Below, one piece after another: positions 32,873 to 40,345 of a DNA stretch of 43,891 nt; position 1 is the first letter of the stretch, and every line of letters starts with the position of its first letter. The notes beneath the pieces were generated by a model. It saw only the letters and a list, made by a program, of their open reading frames with translations, did not search any database and was not told where the DNA came from. The translations under genes and the position numbers were made by a program. Source of the DNA: a virus; IMG/VR virus record IMGVR_UViG_3300032294_000141, positions 1 to 43,891 of that record; one strand, written 5' to 3'.

Positions 32873-32939
32873 GGAAGGAGCTAACTTCCGAGGAGAAACA
32901 GACGAGCTGTTCTGTGCTCGAGTATAGGTCAAGTTCTCC
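32873..32939. other. Additional stem-loops in the convergent gap
   Basis: GGAAG/CTTCC (32873-32877 and 32885-32889), CGAGC/GCTCG (32903-32907 and 32916-32920) and the enclosing GGAGAA/TTCTCC (32892-32897 and 32934-32939) can form a hairpin plus a bulged two-part stem. This lies at the 3' end of the minus-strand transcript, partly in the last codons of the small gene at 32929. It may be a 3' stabiliser, processing site or small RNA; no family is recognised. Confidence 0.4.
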
Positions 32940-33123
32940 ATATACGTAAACCCCTTACGCCTTCTTCTACAACAACTTTAAACACAACATCCATCTTTAA
33001 TCTTTTTGTAACACGTAGCACATCTTTCTTAGCAACGTTAGGATTAAGGCAAGGTATAAATATCGAGTACCCCACCTTAAAGTTTTTCCAATTAACGTTG
33101 TAACTAATCTGCTCTACTAGCAT
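32929..33123 (-). CDS. Small conserved phage protein, last gene of the early arm
   Basis: This encodes 64 residues. The pattern 'VNWKNFKVGYSIFIPCLNP', 'VLRVTKRLKMDVVFKVVVEE' and 'GVRGLRIWR' resembles short phage proteins that I have seen near replication genes, without a known role. It is basic with a predicted alpha/beta fold. The start overlaps the end of the primase-helicase gene by 20 bases, so it is co-transcribed and probably co-translated with it. Structured terminator sequences follow immediately. Confidence 0.65.
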   Translation of the reverse strand: MLVEQISYNVNWKNFKVGYSIFIPCLNPNVAKKDVLRVTKRLKMDVVFKVVVEEGVRGLRIWRT

Positions 33124-35944
33124 TTTCTACAATCGGCGCAACGACCGCATCCATGTCAATAAAGTCAGGCACGGAGCAATCAAAGAACAACGCATGAACC
33201 CCAGGAGATGTAACACGCATGCCCTTAGACATTTGTTTGGTATCGGCTTTCACGTAAATACCACGGGCTTTTAGCTCGTTTAGTGTCTCTTTGTATGGGG
33301 CTTGTGACTCCACACAATCTTTTTTAAAGTCCTTGGCTACGATATACATCATCTTAGTATCGGGTTCATAGCGTATCTTTAGATCAGCCCGTGGCTCTTG
33401 TATCGGCACTGAATGCATATTGGTACGCTTATCCACCTCGTTGTTTACAACCAGCATACTTTGGATATTACGGTTGAGGTAATCACCAATAACAGACGCA
33501 GCGTTATTAGCTGGAGGTGCGATGTCTTGCCGTACTGTGGTTAGCATCTGCATAGACCAAGCGTATACAGCCTTCATGTCATAGTTGTGCAGACCCAGCA
33601 TACGGGCAATCAAACCGCCTGTAATGTTACATGCAATAACGGCAGACCAGAACCGCTCCTTGCTAGTTAGGCGCATCTCTTTATCAATCTTCTGCTGGAT
33701 AGCAAGCAAGTTGCTGACCGTGTCTTCTAGGTTATTGAGCAGATAGCTACAATATATCTCCCCAGCATGCCCGTAATTTAATTTAAGCTGGTGGTCGAAC
33801 ATCTCTTTAGCTACAGCCACAGGGATAATATTGCTTGGATGTATCTGATACTCTAGTAGGCGCATGCTCTCACCATCCGGACTGTTCTTGTGCACCCCAA
33901 GTTTCTCGTAAAAGCTAGCGTTAGAACTGGCTAAAGATATGGTCTGCCAAGTGGTGTTGTTAATACGCAGCTCATTCTTATCCGCCCTAGACCGATTAGC
34001 CCCACGTCCTTGTGACATGCTGTAAGCCAAGGTAGAAAACTCTGCAGGGCTAATGTTGGTAATCTCGTCAATCGTGAACGGTAGGTTGTTCATAATCCCT
34101 AAATGCAACATTTTGGCGGCTAAGGTGTCTTTCCAAATTGCAGCCAGTCTATCGGGGTGTCCGTACACGCTGTTGCACATATACAACGCAGTAGATTTAC
34201 CCGTGCCTGACTCTTTGTGGATGACGTTTATGATTGCTCCGCTATGACCAGTAAACTTAAGTAAAGGAGCCCCAAACGCGGTAAGCGCAGCGAACGCATG
34301 TGGTTCTAGTCCTGGCGCACCGTATAGGTTAAACACTTCCTTCCACTTTTCTAATGTACCCATAGGGCGCATTATTTCGGCAAATGATTTGGTGTTTGAA
34401 GAAGGTGGGCTATGGAACACACCGTCTCTGCTAATCTCTTTGTCGCCAATAATAAATTTGCTGTCTTTATCTGTCCAGCCAAATTGAGTCCTCATTAATT
34501 CTGCCCTTCCTTTGTATTGCAATTCTTTTATAAACAACATTAAAAACGACATCAACTGATCCATCTGCTTGGGCATTCCAGCCACACCTTTTGTTGACAA
34601 CGCCTCACGTAATCTTTCTTTTACAGCTACGGTAGATAATGGGAGCGTAAATTCCCGTACATCGTCTTTAGGTAAATGCAGTCGTAGTAATACCAGTTCT
34701 CCAACTTCAGGGTCTGGGTCATGCATGCGCTTCACAATATACAAATCGTGTTCGTATACACAGACTGGCTCTGACTCTTCCTCATCCTTTATGGTTATGT
34801 AGATGCCACCGTTCTTGCCACGGAAATACGGATACGGGAAAGAAGGCACTTTGTATGACGCTGCATCATCTAACTCTTGTGTTTCGTGCACTTCAGTTTC
34901 TTCTGCTTTTACTATCTCTCTACCTAATGCAATCGGTGAACCAATGCGACCCTTCCATTGGCAACCATCACAACCCCCTGGGTTATTCTTTTCAAAGGTA
35001 CTGCAACGCTGGGCAAACGCTGTATGGCTTGCCTTTTCCTCTGTAACTTGTGGTGAATACTCGGGGTGATTCTCGGAAATCTTGTGGATTGCCTTTTCTC
35101 TATCTATGCAACGGTGCGCAATAGACAAGGCGTTGAACCACATAGGTTCAGATACAGACTCTTGGTTTTGATATTGGTACAGTAACTGTGCACAACCCTC
35201 ATTGTTTGCACTACGAATCATGATCTTGCTAAACCGAGATACGGTATTAGCAGCCATGGCTTTTTGTAACTCACTCAACTCTTTAGGAGCAGTGGGTTTC
35301 CTCGGTGCTTCTTTTACACCTAAGATGTTCTTAAATGTTTCGTACTCCACGTCAGGTGCGTCAGATATTAGTTCTACTGGCTTAGGTGGATTATCTTTAA
35401 AGTTCAATGTGCCAGGAACCCTAAGCACCCTAGCTATCTCAAATACACTTGCATCGACATAAAGGTTATGCAATACGCATAGTTCGTTCAAACGATTAGC
35501 AACTGGTTCCCACTCTTCTCTACTAATAGGTGCGGTCAAAGGCCAGTATGCATGGATGCCTCTACCTGAGTTAACAAGTAAAGGTCTAGGTAATCCGATT
35601 AATTTGCAGAATTGTTGTAACGCTACAAGACCTGCTTCTTGGTCAATGTACCCATCAGGGCGGTTTGTCTTAGGGTTTACTTCGGCTTTTATCTCGCCAC
35701 AATCTAAGTCAAGCCAAAATGCTTTAAGGTCTTTTACGTTTTCTTTCTTGCGGTTTAAGTTAGTCTCAAACTTAGCAACACCGAAATAGACGTCCCTGCC
35801 CTTAGCTAGAAACTCTTCTACGTACTTATCAAATTCTTCTCGTGTTTGAACAAGCTCTTGTATAGCAGATTTACCCTTTAAGCCGAGCACGGTAAGCCAA
35901 CCCTCGGGGCTTTGCACTCTGGTTAATAGGTCTATATTTGCCAT
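33104..35944 (-). CDS. Primase-helicase (AEP-type primase plus DUF927-like helicase)
   Basis: This encodes 946 residues. N-terminal archaeo-eukaryotic-type primase signatures are present: 'FWLDLDCG' with D79-x-D81 as metal ligands and 'SGRGIHAYW' (126-134) with the catalytic His. A cysteine-rich region ('CAQLLY', 'RCSTFEKNNPGGCDGCQW') may bind zinc or Fe-S. A helicase domain follows with Walker A 'HKESGTGKST' (576-585) and Walker B 'FTIDEITNI' (about 626). This would synthesise primers and unwind the fork for the PolA-family polymerase. It begins only about 21 bases after an intrinsic terminator, which is unusual. The downstream gene overlaps its end. Confidence 0.88.
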   Translation of the reverse strand: MANIDLLTRVQSPEGWLTVLGLKGKSAIQELVQTREEFDKYVEEFLAKGRDVYFGVAKFETNLNRKKENVKDLKAFWLDLDCGEIKAEVNPKTNRPDGYIDQEAGLVALQQFCKLIGLPRPLLVNSGRGIHAYWPLTAPISREEWEPVANRLNELCVLHNLYVDASVFEIARVLRVPGTLNFKDNPPKPVELISDAPDVEYETFKNILGVKEAPRKPTAPKELSELQKAMAANTVSRFSKIMIRSANNEGCAQLLYQYQNQESVSEPMWFNALSIAHRCIDREKAIHKISENHPEYSPQVTEEKASHTAFAQRCSTFEKNNPGGCDGCQWKGRIGSPIALGREIVKAEETEVHETQELDDAASYKVPSFPYPYFRGKNGGIYITIKDEEESEPVCVYEHDLYIVKRMHDPDPEVGELVLLRLHLPKDDVREFTLPLSTVAVKERLREALSTKGVAGMPKQMDQLMSFLMLFIKELQYKGRAELMRTQFGWTDKDSKFIIGDKEISRDGVFHSPPSSNTKSFAEIMRPMGTLEKWKEVFNLYGAPGLEPHAFAALTAFGAPLLKFTGHSGAIINVIHKESGTGKSTALYMCNSVYGHPDRLAAIWKDTLAAKMLHLGIMNNLPFTIDEITNISPAEFSTLAYSMSQGRGANRSRADKNELRINNTTWQTISLASSNASFYEKLGVHKNSPDGESMRLLEYQIHPSNIIPVAVAKEMFDHQLKLNYGHAGEIYCSYLLNNLEDTVSNLLAIQQKIDKEMRLTSKERFWSAVIACNITGGLIARMLGLHNYDMKAVYAWSMQMLTTVRQDIAPPANNAASVIGDYLNRNIQSMLVVNNEVDKRTNMHSVPIQEPRADLKIRYEPDTKMMYIVAKDFKKDCVESQAPYKETLNELKARGIYVKADTKQMSKGMRVTSPGVHALFFDCSVPDFIDMDAVVAPIVENASRAD

Positions 35945-35964
35945 TCTTATCTCATTGTTAGGGG

Positions 35965-35990
35965 GAAAAAAGGGGGGACTACTCCCCCCT
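35965..35990 (-). terminator. Intrinsic terminator just upstream of the primase-helicase
   Basis: AGGGGGGA (35971-35978) pairs with TCCCCCCT (35983-35990) over a 4-base loop, giving an 8-bp, mostly G-C stem. On the minus strand it is followed by six T (35970-35965). It lies between the HTH gene stop (36009) and the primase start (35944). Because no promoter fits in the remaining 20 bases, it probably acts as an attenuator. Confidence 0.88.
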
Positions 35991-36008
35991 CCCTGTACTA
36001 CCAGGTTA

Positions 36009-36266
36009 TTACTTAAGGTTTGATTCTTTTATGTGTTTTACAAAACCATCCAGCAGCTTCGTTACGGCTTTGGTATACATCGGCTTAGGGTCGTGTGTCC
36101 CTACAAACCAGTTATAAACAGTTTGCCGACTAACACCTATAGTGCCAGCTATATCAGCAACTGATATGCCCAGTTTGATAGCCGCTCTACCAAGAGCAAT
36201 ACCGAGGCGGGTTTTGTCCGCCTCTTTATTTAGCTGAATAGTTTTAACACTATAGCCGTAAGTCAT
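36009..36266 (-). CDS. HTH (XRE/Cro-like) transcription regulator
   Basis: This encodes 85 residues. A helix-turn-helix is seen around residues 30-55: 'LGISVADIAGTIGVSRQTVY' followed by 'NWFVGTHDPKP', the normal XRE-type pattern with the recognition helix at 'SRQTVYNWF'. It starts 2 bases after the SSB-like gene stop. A small DNA-binding protein in the early operon could repress its own promoter (palindrome at 37616-37628) or switch early to late expression; both are inference. The gene is followed by a strong terminator. Confidence 0.85.
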   Translation of the reverse strand: MTYGYSVKTIQLNKEADKTRLGIALGRAAIKLGISVADIAGTIGVSRQTVYNWFVGTHDPKPMYTKAVTKLLDGFVKHIKESNLK

Positions 36267-36268
36267 AT

Positions 36269-37156
36269 TTAGTTATCCGACCAAGCGTTAACAACATCAG
36301 ACAACTTTGCCTTAGGCGCAGCAGGTGGCACTTCAGCTTTCTTAGCTCGCTTAACAACAGGCTCGTCAACTTCCTCCGCTTCTACTTCAACAGATACTTT
36401 AGCTACAGCAGCTGCCGCTGGGGGTAACTTAACAACACCATCTTGCTGAGCAACAGTAAGCTGAATAACCCGCTTAGACTCTTGAGAGTTTTGTGCTGTT
36501 TCAACAACATCAATCTCTTCGTCAGTCAAATGACGCACGGGGGTGAACTTCAGCACATCAGCAGTTTCGTTCTCGTCAAATGCAATCTGAGTAACGATAC
36601 GATCAATACTTTCTCCGTTAGCAGGTAAGAATTTAGTGTAGCTCTCGAATGGGTGCGTGTTACCTACACCCTTGCCGAACAATGACTTAGCAGGGATGTT
36701 GAACTGGTAGATGTCCCCACTCATATCGTTCTCGAGTAGCACCGCTATACGGCGATTGAATCGGCATGCACGACCTTTACCGTTAGTGCCTGAACCATCA
36801 ATGTTCTGTGGGCAAGTAGTACAGTTTGCTGCTTGTGGGTTGGCAGCTTTAGGGTCGGGTACATCACCCAAGTTAGACCAGCAATCAGGCAGGGTTGGGG
36901 TTGCATCAGGATCGAACGCAGTCGCATAGAACTGACGGGATACCTTTGGCAGTGCGTTGATAACGATAACGTTTAAGTGACCGTCTTTAACTTTGCCCGC
37001 TTCCTTACCGTTTACGATACGGCGGAATACACCTTTGGACATGGTAATACGACGGGTAGTACCGCCACCACTGTCGGCTAAGGCTTTAGATAATTCACTA
37101 ACCTCACGATTAGTTGCTACTGAGTTTTGCTGCTGAAAAATAGAAATGTTGCTCAT
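36269..37156 (-). CDS. Probable single-stranded DNA-binding protein
   Basis: This encodes 295 residues, starting at ATG 37156 behind GAAGGAGC and overlapping the upstream stop (ATGA). The body has an OB-like beta pattern ('HLNVIVINALPKVSRQFYAT', 'GDIYQFNIPAKSLFGKG') and a four-cysteine cluster ('CWSN...NCTTCPQN...ACRFN') that may bind zinc. The C-terminus is Lys/Ala/Pro-rich and ends in an acidic/aromatic 'SDVVNAWSDN'. This resembles phage proteins commonly suspected to be ssDNA-binding, and the position beside the primase-helicase agrees. Without an alignment the assignment stays tentative. Confidence 0.6.
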   Translation of the reverse strand: MSNISIFQQQNSVATNREVSELSKALADSGGGTTRRITMSKGVFRRIVNGKEAGKVKDGHLNVIVINALPKVSRQFYATAFDPDATPTLPDCWSNLGDVPDPKAANPQAANCTTCPQNIDGSGTNGKGRACRFNRRIAVLLENDMSGDIYQFNIPAKSLFGKGVGNTHPFESYTKFLPANGESIDRIVTQIAFDENETADVLKFTPVRHLTDEEIDVVETAQNSQESKRVIQLTVAQQDGVVKLPPAAAAVAKVSVEVEAEEVDEPVVKRAKKAEVPPAAPKAKLSDVVNAWSDN

Positions 37157-37572
37157 GCTTTGCTCCTTCTAACGACCACGGTGTATTTTCTGTCTGCTTG
37201 TAAACCAGCAGGTAACAGTTCTGGATTCTCTTCGAGAAATTGCTTGAGGTTAGTTTGATGTATCCTCTTCTCGAGCAGGGGGTATGCGTCATGTTCTTGT
37301 ATGAACTGATACATAGAATCCCAATCAGTCGTCCAGTACCGTGTATCCACTTTACGGATGATTGTCCCTGCTGGTGTTTTAATGCTGTCCGCGTTATTTT
37401 CGTAGCAAACTTCTAGCATCTCTTCCGCTAGTAAATCTTGTTGCTCCTTCAATGACGCATCCTCTGCTTCAAACTTCTCTTTAAGCTCAGCTCTCTTGTC
37501 TCTGATCTTGATATAGATCTCGGCAAGTTTATCTGCTGGTACTTCATGCAAATTATCTATTGCATTCTCCAT
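37153..37572 (-). CDS. Conserved phage replication-arm protein, unknown function
   Basis: I chose ATG 37572, with AAGGAG at 37584-37579 and a 6-base spacer; ATG 37575 is the alternative. The longer frame from 37614 would begin inside the promoter region. The protein is about 139 residues. An N-terminal helix ('LAEIYIKIRDKRAELKEKFE') that may form a coiled coil is followed by 'IKTPAGTIIRKVDTRYWTTDW' (split by a turn) and 'LLEKRIHQTNLKQFLEE', ending 'YTVVVRRSKA'. The pattern is widespread near phage recombination and SSB genes but has no firm function. First gene after the promoter at 37601-37628. Confidence 0.7.
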   Translation of the reverse strand: MENAIDNLHEVPADKLAEIYIKIRDKRAELKEKFEAEDASLKEQQDLLAEEMLEVCYENNADSIKTPAGTIIRKVDTRYWTTDWDSMYQFIQEHDAYPLLEKRIHQTNLKQFLEENPELLPAGLQADRKYTVVVRRSKA

Positions 37573-37600
37573 CATTAGCTCCTTCTTGTTGCGAACTGCT

Positions 37601-37628
37601 AGTATACCAACCACTTTGACATTGTCAA
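37601..37628 (-). promoter_or_regulatory. Sigma70-type promoter with overlapping palindrome
   Basis: On the minus strand TTGACA (37628-37623, a perfect -35) is separated by 16 bases from TATACT (37606-37601, a good -10). The predicted start near 37594 leaves a short leader of about 22 bases with AAGGAG before ATG 37572. The -35 is part of the palindrome TTGACA-A-TGTCAA (37616-37628), a possible operator. The promoter also overlaps the stop codon of the SNF2 helicase gene. Confidence 0.8.
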
Positions 37629-39019
37629 GCTATATCTTCGATTTCTTGTCGATATAGATCAATTATTTTTGTATGGTTATCTATGTTGCTACTTAACATC
37701 TTGTACAGCTTTGCTTCTACTTCACTACCTCTGATATGCACAATAGTCATGGGGTTCTTTTGCCCCGGGCGGTTAATACGTGCATTGGCTTGCAAGTATG
37801 TTTCCACGCTAGTCACAGGAGCATACCAAATGATTACGTTCGCAGCAGTTAGTGTTAACCCATGAGACGCCGCTTGCGGTTGAATTATTAATACCCTAGT
37901 GTTTTCAGTATCTTGGAAGTCTTGGATTATTTCGTGTCTTTTATTGATAGGCACTTTGCCGTTGATGACTTCACAAGTAATATTGGCGGCAGTCAAAGAA
38001 GTCTTTAGTAATTCTATAGTATGTGTAAAGGGTACAAACACCAGTACTTTGTGTGACGCTTCTTCGATAACTTCTTTAATGACTTGTAGTCGATTGGATA
38101 CATCGAATTCAATTACTTCCCTAGTATCGGTATACACCGCACCGCCAGATATTTGCAGGAGTTTATTAATATTAGTGGCTGCGTTTACGGAAGTGACTTG
38201 CTCTCCGTCTGCATGGATCAGCATTTGTTTCTTGAGCAATTTGTAATACTTCATTTGCTGTGCAGTAAGAGGGGCATCTCGTTCTACAAACGTCACGTCA
38301 GGTAAGTCTAGGCATTGGTCTTTCTCAAACCGAATAGCAGGTTGTAACACTTTATGTACAACTTGTTGTGCTTGTGGCTTTGGTATCCAGCGATATGTAC
38401 CTACTTTGTACATTACTTGGTCACGGAACTGACCGTAGAACTTGGGTGTGTTATCAGGATTAATAAGCTTGGCTAGGCCAAATGCGTCTACGGGTGATTG
38501 TGCTGCTGGAGTACCAGTAAGCATCCACATGCCTTTGACTTGATTAGCTATGTCCCTAAGCGTTTTCCAACGGGTTGTCTGTGCATTCTTGTACGCACTT
38601 GCTTCGTCTATTACGAGCAGGTCAAACCCACCGTTAAGGATTTCTTGCTTGACGATGTCTACCCCATCAAAATTAATGATGACAAACTCAGCATTGTTGG
38701 CAATTACTTTTTTGCGTTGGGTTGGGTTGCCATGGGCTATATCGCAAGTACGATGGATTGCAAACTTAAACAAGTCCTGTTGCCATGCCGACCGCATAAT
38801 AGATAGGGGGCATACCACCAGTATGCGACGCACAACGCCTAGGTTCAGCAAATAGTCCGCTGCCCATATTACGCTGGCTGTTTTACCAGTACCCTGCTCG
38901 TTAAAGCAAAAGGCTTTGCGATGTAGCGTTAAGAACTCAGAGGTCTGCTTTTGATGCGCAAACGGTTTGTATTTTCCAGGCCAGTTGTAGTCCGTTAGGA
39001 TGCTATTTTTTGCTGACAT
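37625..39019 (-). CDS. SNF2-type DEAD/H helicase
   Basis: I chose ATG 39019 (464 residues), because the frame from 39148 would overlap the HNH gene heavily and its extra 43 residues look non-coding. Motifs: Walker A 'NEQGTGKT' (40-47), 'VIDEAS' (136-141), 'LTGTP' (167-171), C-terminal lobe 'KVLVFVPFT' and motif VI 'QANARINRPGQKN'. This is a superfamily 2 SNF2-like ATPase that translocates on duplex DNA, common in phage replication or recombination modules. It overlaps the HNH gene's end by 17 bases. A role in replication-fork remodelling or recombination is inferred. Confidence 0.9.
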   Translation of the reverse strand: MSAKNSILTDYNWPGKYKPFAHQKQTSEFLTLHRKAFCFNEQGTGKTASVIWAADYLLNLGVVRRILVVCPLSIMRSAWQQDLFKFAIHRTCDIAHGNPTQRKKVIANNAEFVIINFDGVDIVKQEILNGGFDLLVIDEASAYKNAQTTRWKTLRDIANQVKGMWMLTGTPAAQSPVDAFGLAKLINPDNTPKFYGQFRDQVMYKVGTYRWIPKPQAQQVVHKVLQPAIRFEKDQCLDLPDVTFVERDAPLTAQQMKYYKLLKKQMLIHADGEQVTSVNAATNINKLLQISGGAVYTDTREVIEFDVSNRLQVIKEVIEEASHKVLVFVPFTHTIELLKTSLTAANITCEVINGKVPINKRHEIIQDFQDTENTRVLIIQPQAASHGLTLTAANVIIWYAPVTSVETYLQANARINRPGQKNPMTIVHIRGSEVEAKLYKMLSSNIDNHTKIIDLYRQEIEDIA

Positions 39020-39287
39020 TCCGCTTGACGGTATGGTCTGAGTTCCTGCTGAACGACCTGTTGTTGCTAGCGGATTTAACCTTGAGATTGCCCCTAGCAC
39101 TTGTTCCCCCCTTGCTGAGAGGCTTTGCATGATCGACGTCTTTTCCATCCCCTTTTGATACCTTTCCTTCTTTCATTAGCTCCGCACGGGCTGTGTTACG
39201 CTTAGCCCTGTTTTTTATTTGTTCGGGTTTACCCTGATACTGTTCGTATTCTTTTTTGTATGGTCTAGGTTTGTTCACATATGGCAT
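39003..39287 (-). CDS. HNH endonuclease-like protein
   Basis: This encodes 94 residues, basic. The C-terminal half has 'DVDHAKPLSKGGTSARGNLK' with 'SASNNRSFSR', the His-x-x-Pro-Leu-x-x-Gly-Gly ... Asn-Leu ... Asn-x-x-x pattern of small HNH nucleases (beta-beta-alpha metal fold). The N-terminus is a Lys/Arg-rich DNA-binding tail. Preceded by AAGGAG at the 39287 start. The next gene, the SNF2 helicase, begins inside its end. Could be a nicking enzyme in replication or packaging, or a free-standing homing type. Confidence 0.8.
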   Translation of the reverse strand: MPYVNKPRPYKKEYEQYQGKPEQIKNRAKRNTARAELMKEGKVSKGDGKDVDHAKPLSKGGTSARGNLKVKSASNNRSFSRNSDHTVKRNVSKK

Positions 39288-39308
39288 TTAGGTTCTCCTT
39301 GTGTACCA

Positions 39309-39980
39309 TTATTTTCTTCTTTCCCTGTAGTTATGGCAAGTCTTAACGGGGCACCAACCGCATAACGGACCCGCTACTGCGTTCCATACACCCGTCTCCA
39401 TAGCCTTTTCTAACCGTTCCAAATCAAACCGCACATGCTCAAAGTAAGCTAGCTTGTGCATTGAGCTGTGTTCTTTGTTAACAAATTCGTTACTGACTAC
39501 AAATATCAAAGCAGATTTAAGGCTGGTAAGTTCGGGGAAATGAATAAACACCGCCGCCGCCAGTAAGTCTAGTTGCTTTAAGTCTGCGTACTTTGCATTC
39601 TTACTGCTCTTGTAGTCAACCAAATACCCCGTATTGCCGTTGACAATTAACAAGTCCGCAATCCCTCGATACCACGCATTCTTATCAAAAAACCCACAGG
39701 CACTTAGCTTGCCGCCACGGTTTGTTACACCTAACTCAATCTCAGTATGCTTCTCACCTGGGATATTCTTAAGCGCATCTACCGTATCTTGGATAAATGC
39801 AAACTGGGGTGGTATAGGTGTGCCATCTTTAATGTAATCTTCAGCCGCTTTATGCAGTTCTTTGCCATACACAGTAGCTTCGCTACCGTCGTCTTTTACA
39901 TCCTTAGCAACCTTAAGGTGGTAATACTTTTTAGGGCATTGCTGGAATGTTTTTAAACTACTGTATGACCATGCTGGCAT
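39309..39980 (-). CDS. PD-(D/E)XK nuclease with four cysteines (Cas4/RecB-like)
   Basis: I chose ATG 39980 (223 residues), since 'MPAWSYSSLKTFQQCPKKYY' is the usual start of this family; the longer frame from 40040 overlaps the upstream gene. Motifs: His43 in 'GKELHKAAE', Glu80, Asp109 ('GIADLL'), Asp122-Tyr-Lys124 ('LVDYKSS') and Gln136. Cys15 and a C-terminal cluster C207-x2-C210-x4-C215 could bind a 4Fe-4S cluster as in Cas4/AddB nucleases. Likely an exonuclease for recombination or end processing. No cas genes are nearby, so a CRISPR role is not suggested. Confidence 0.85.
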   Translation of the reverse strand: MPAWSYSSLKTFQQCPKKYYHLKVAKDVKDDGSEATVYGKELHKAAEDYIKDGTPIPPQFAFIQDTVDALKNIPGEKHTEIELGVTNRGGKLSACGFFDKNAWYRGIADLLIVNGNTGYLVDYKSSKNAKYADLKQLDLLAAAVFIHFPELTSLKSALIFVVSNEFVNKEHSSMHKLAYFEHVRFDLERLEKAMETGVWNAVAGPLCGWCPVKTCHNYRERRK

Positions 39981-39981
39981 T

Positions 39982-40197
39982 TTATTTCTTCTTTCTACTT
40001 TCGTATTTGCGGATAGAAGCTCTAGCTTTGCATGTTGCACAACGCCATCTACTTCTTGTTGTTACTACAATTTCACCACCAACTTCAGGTTTCATAAGGG
40101 CACAGTTAGTACAAAACTTCTTACCACTAGCGGGGAGTGCTTCTAGGGTACTTACGTCTAGGTTTAACGGCTGCGATTCCAAGCTCTTCTTCGTCAT
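39982..40197 (-). CDS. Small zinc-binding-like protein
   Basis: This encodes 71 residues. 'KKFCTNCALMKPEVGGEIV' and 'WRCATCKARASIRKYE' give two CxxC knuckles, suggesting a zinc ribbon, with a basic C-terminal tail. The stop lies 1 base before the nuclease start. The first 24 codons overlap the end of the upstream gene (40127-40345) in a different frame. An HNH-less nuclease accessory or DNA-binding ribbon are possibilities; no function is known. Confidence 0.6.
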   Translation of the reverse strand: MTKKSLESQPLNLDVSTLEALPASGKKFCTNCALMKPEVGGEIVVTTRSRWRCATCKARASIRKYESRKKK

Positions 40198-40345
40198 CTT
40201 TATTCCTTGTTTCCATCATTGCATCTGCCATACGATAAGCTGCTTCAGCCATATCTTGTGGTGTACCTATACTTTTTGTTATTAGCCCGCATAAAGCCAA
40301 GCCCGCAAATACGTCACGTAGCATTCCTTTATCTTCATCGGTCAT
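40127..40345 (-). CDS. Small conserved early phage protein
   Basis: This encodes 72 residues. 'MLRDVFAGLALCGLITKSIG' and 'MAEAAYRMADAMMETRNK' are a pattern I recall from many small phage early proteins (D.FAgLaL.gl ... aAY..ADaMl..R). It is helical; no catalytic motif or membrane segment is certain, though the 'FAGLALCGLI' stretch is hydrophobic. The C-terminal basic tail overlaps the next gene in another frame. The start is inside the upstream stop (ATGA). Confidence 0.68.
   Translation of the reverse strand: MTDEDKGMLRDVFAGLALCGLITKSIGTPQDMAEAAYRMADAMMETRNKDDEEELGIAAVKPRRKYPRSTPR

Noticed and set aside
39309-39980. Reading the Cas4-like nuclease as part of a CRISPR system
   Set aside because: No other cas genes and no array nearby; the family is common in phage recombination modules.
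39947-40285. 112-residue plus-strand frame opposite the small zinc-ribbon genes
   Set aside because: Antisense to two coherent minus-strand genes and hydrophobic in a way typical of reverse-complement shadows; no ribosome site.
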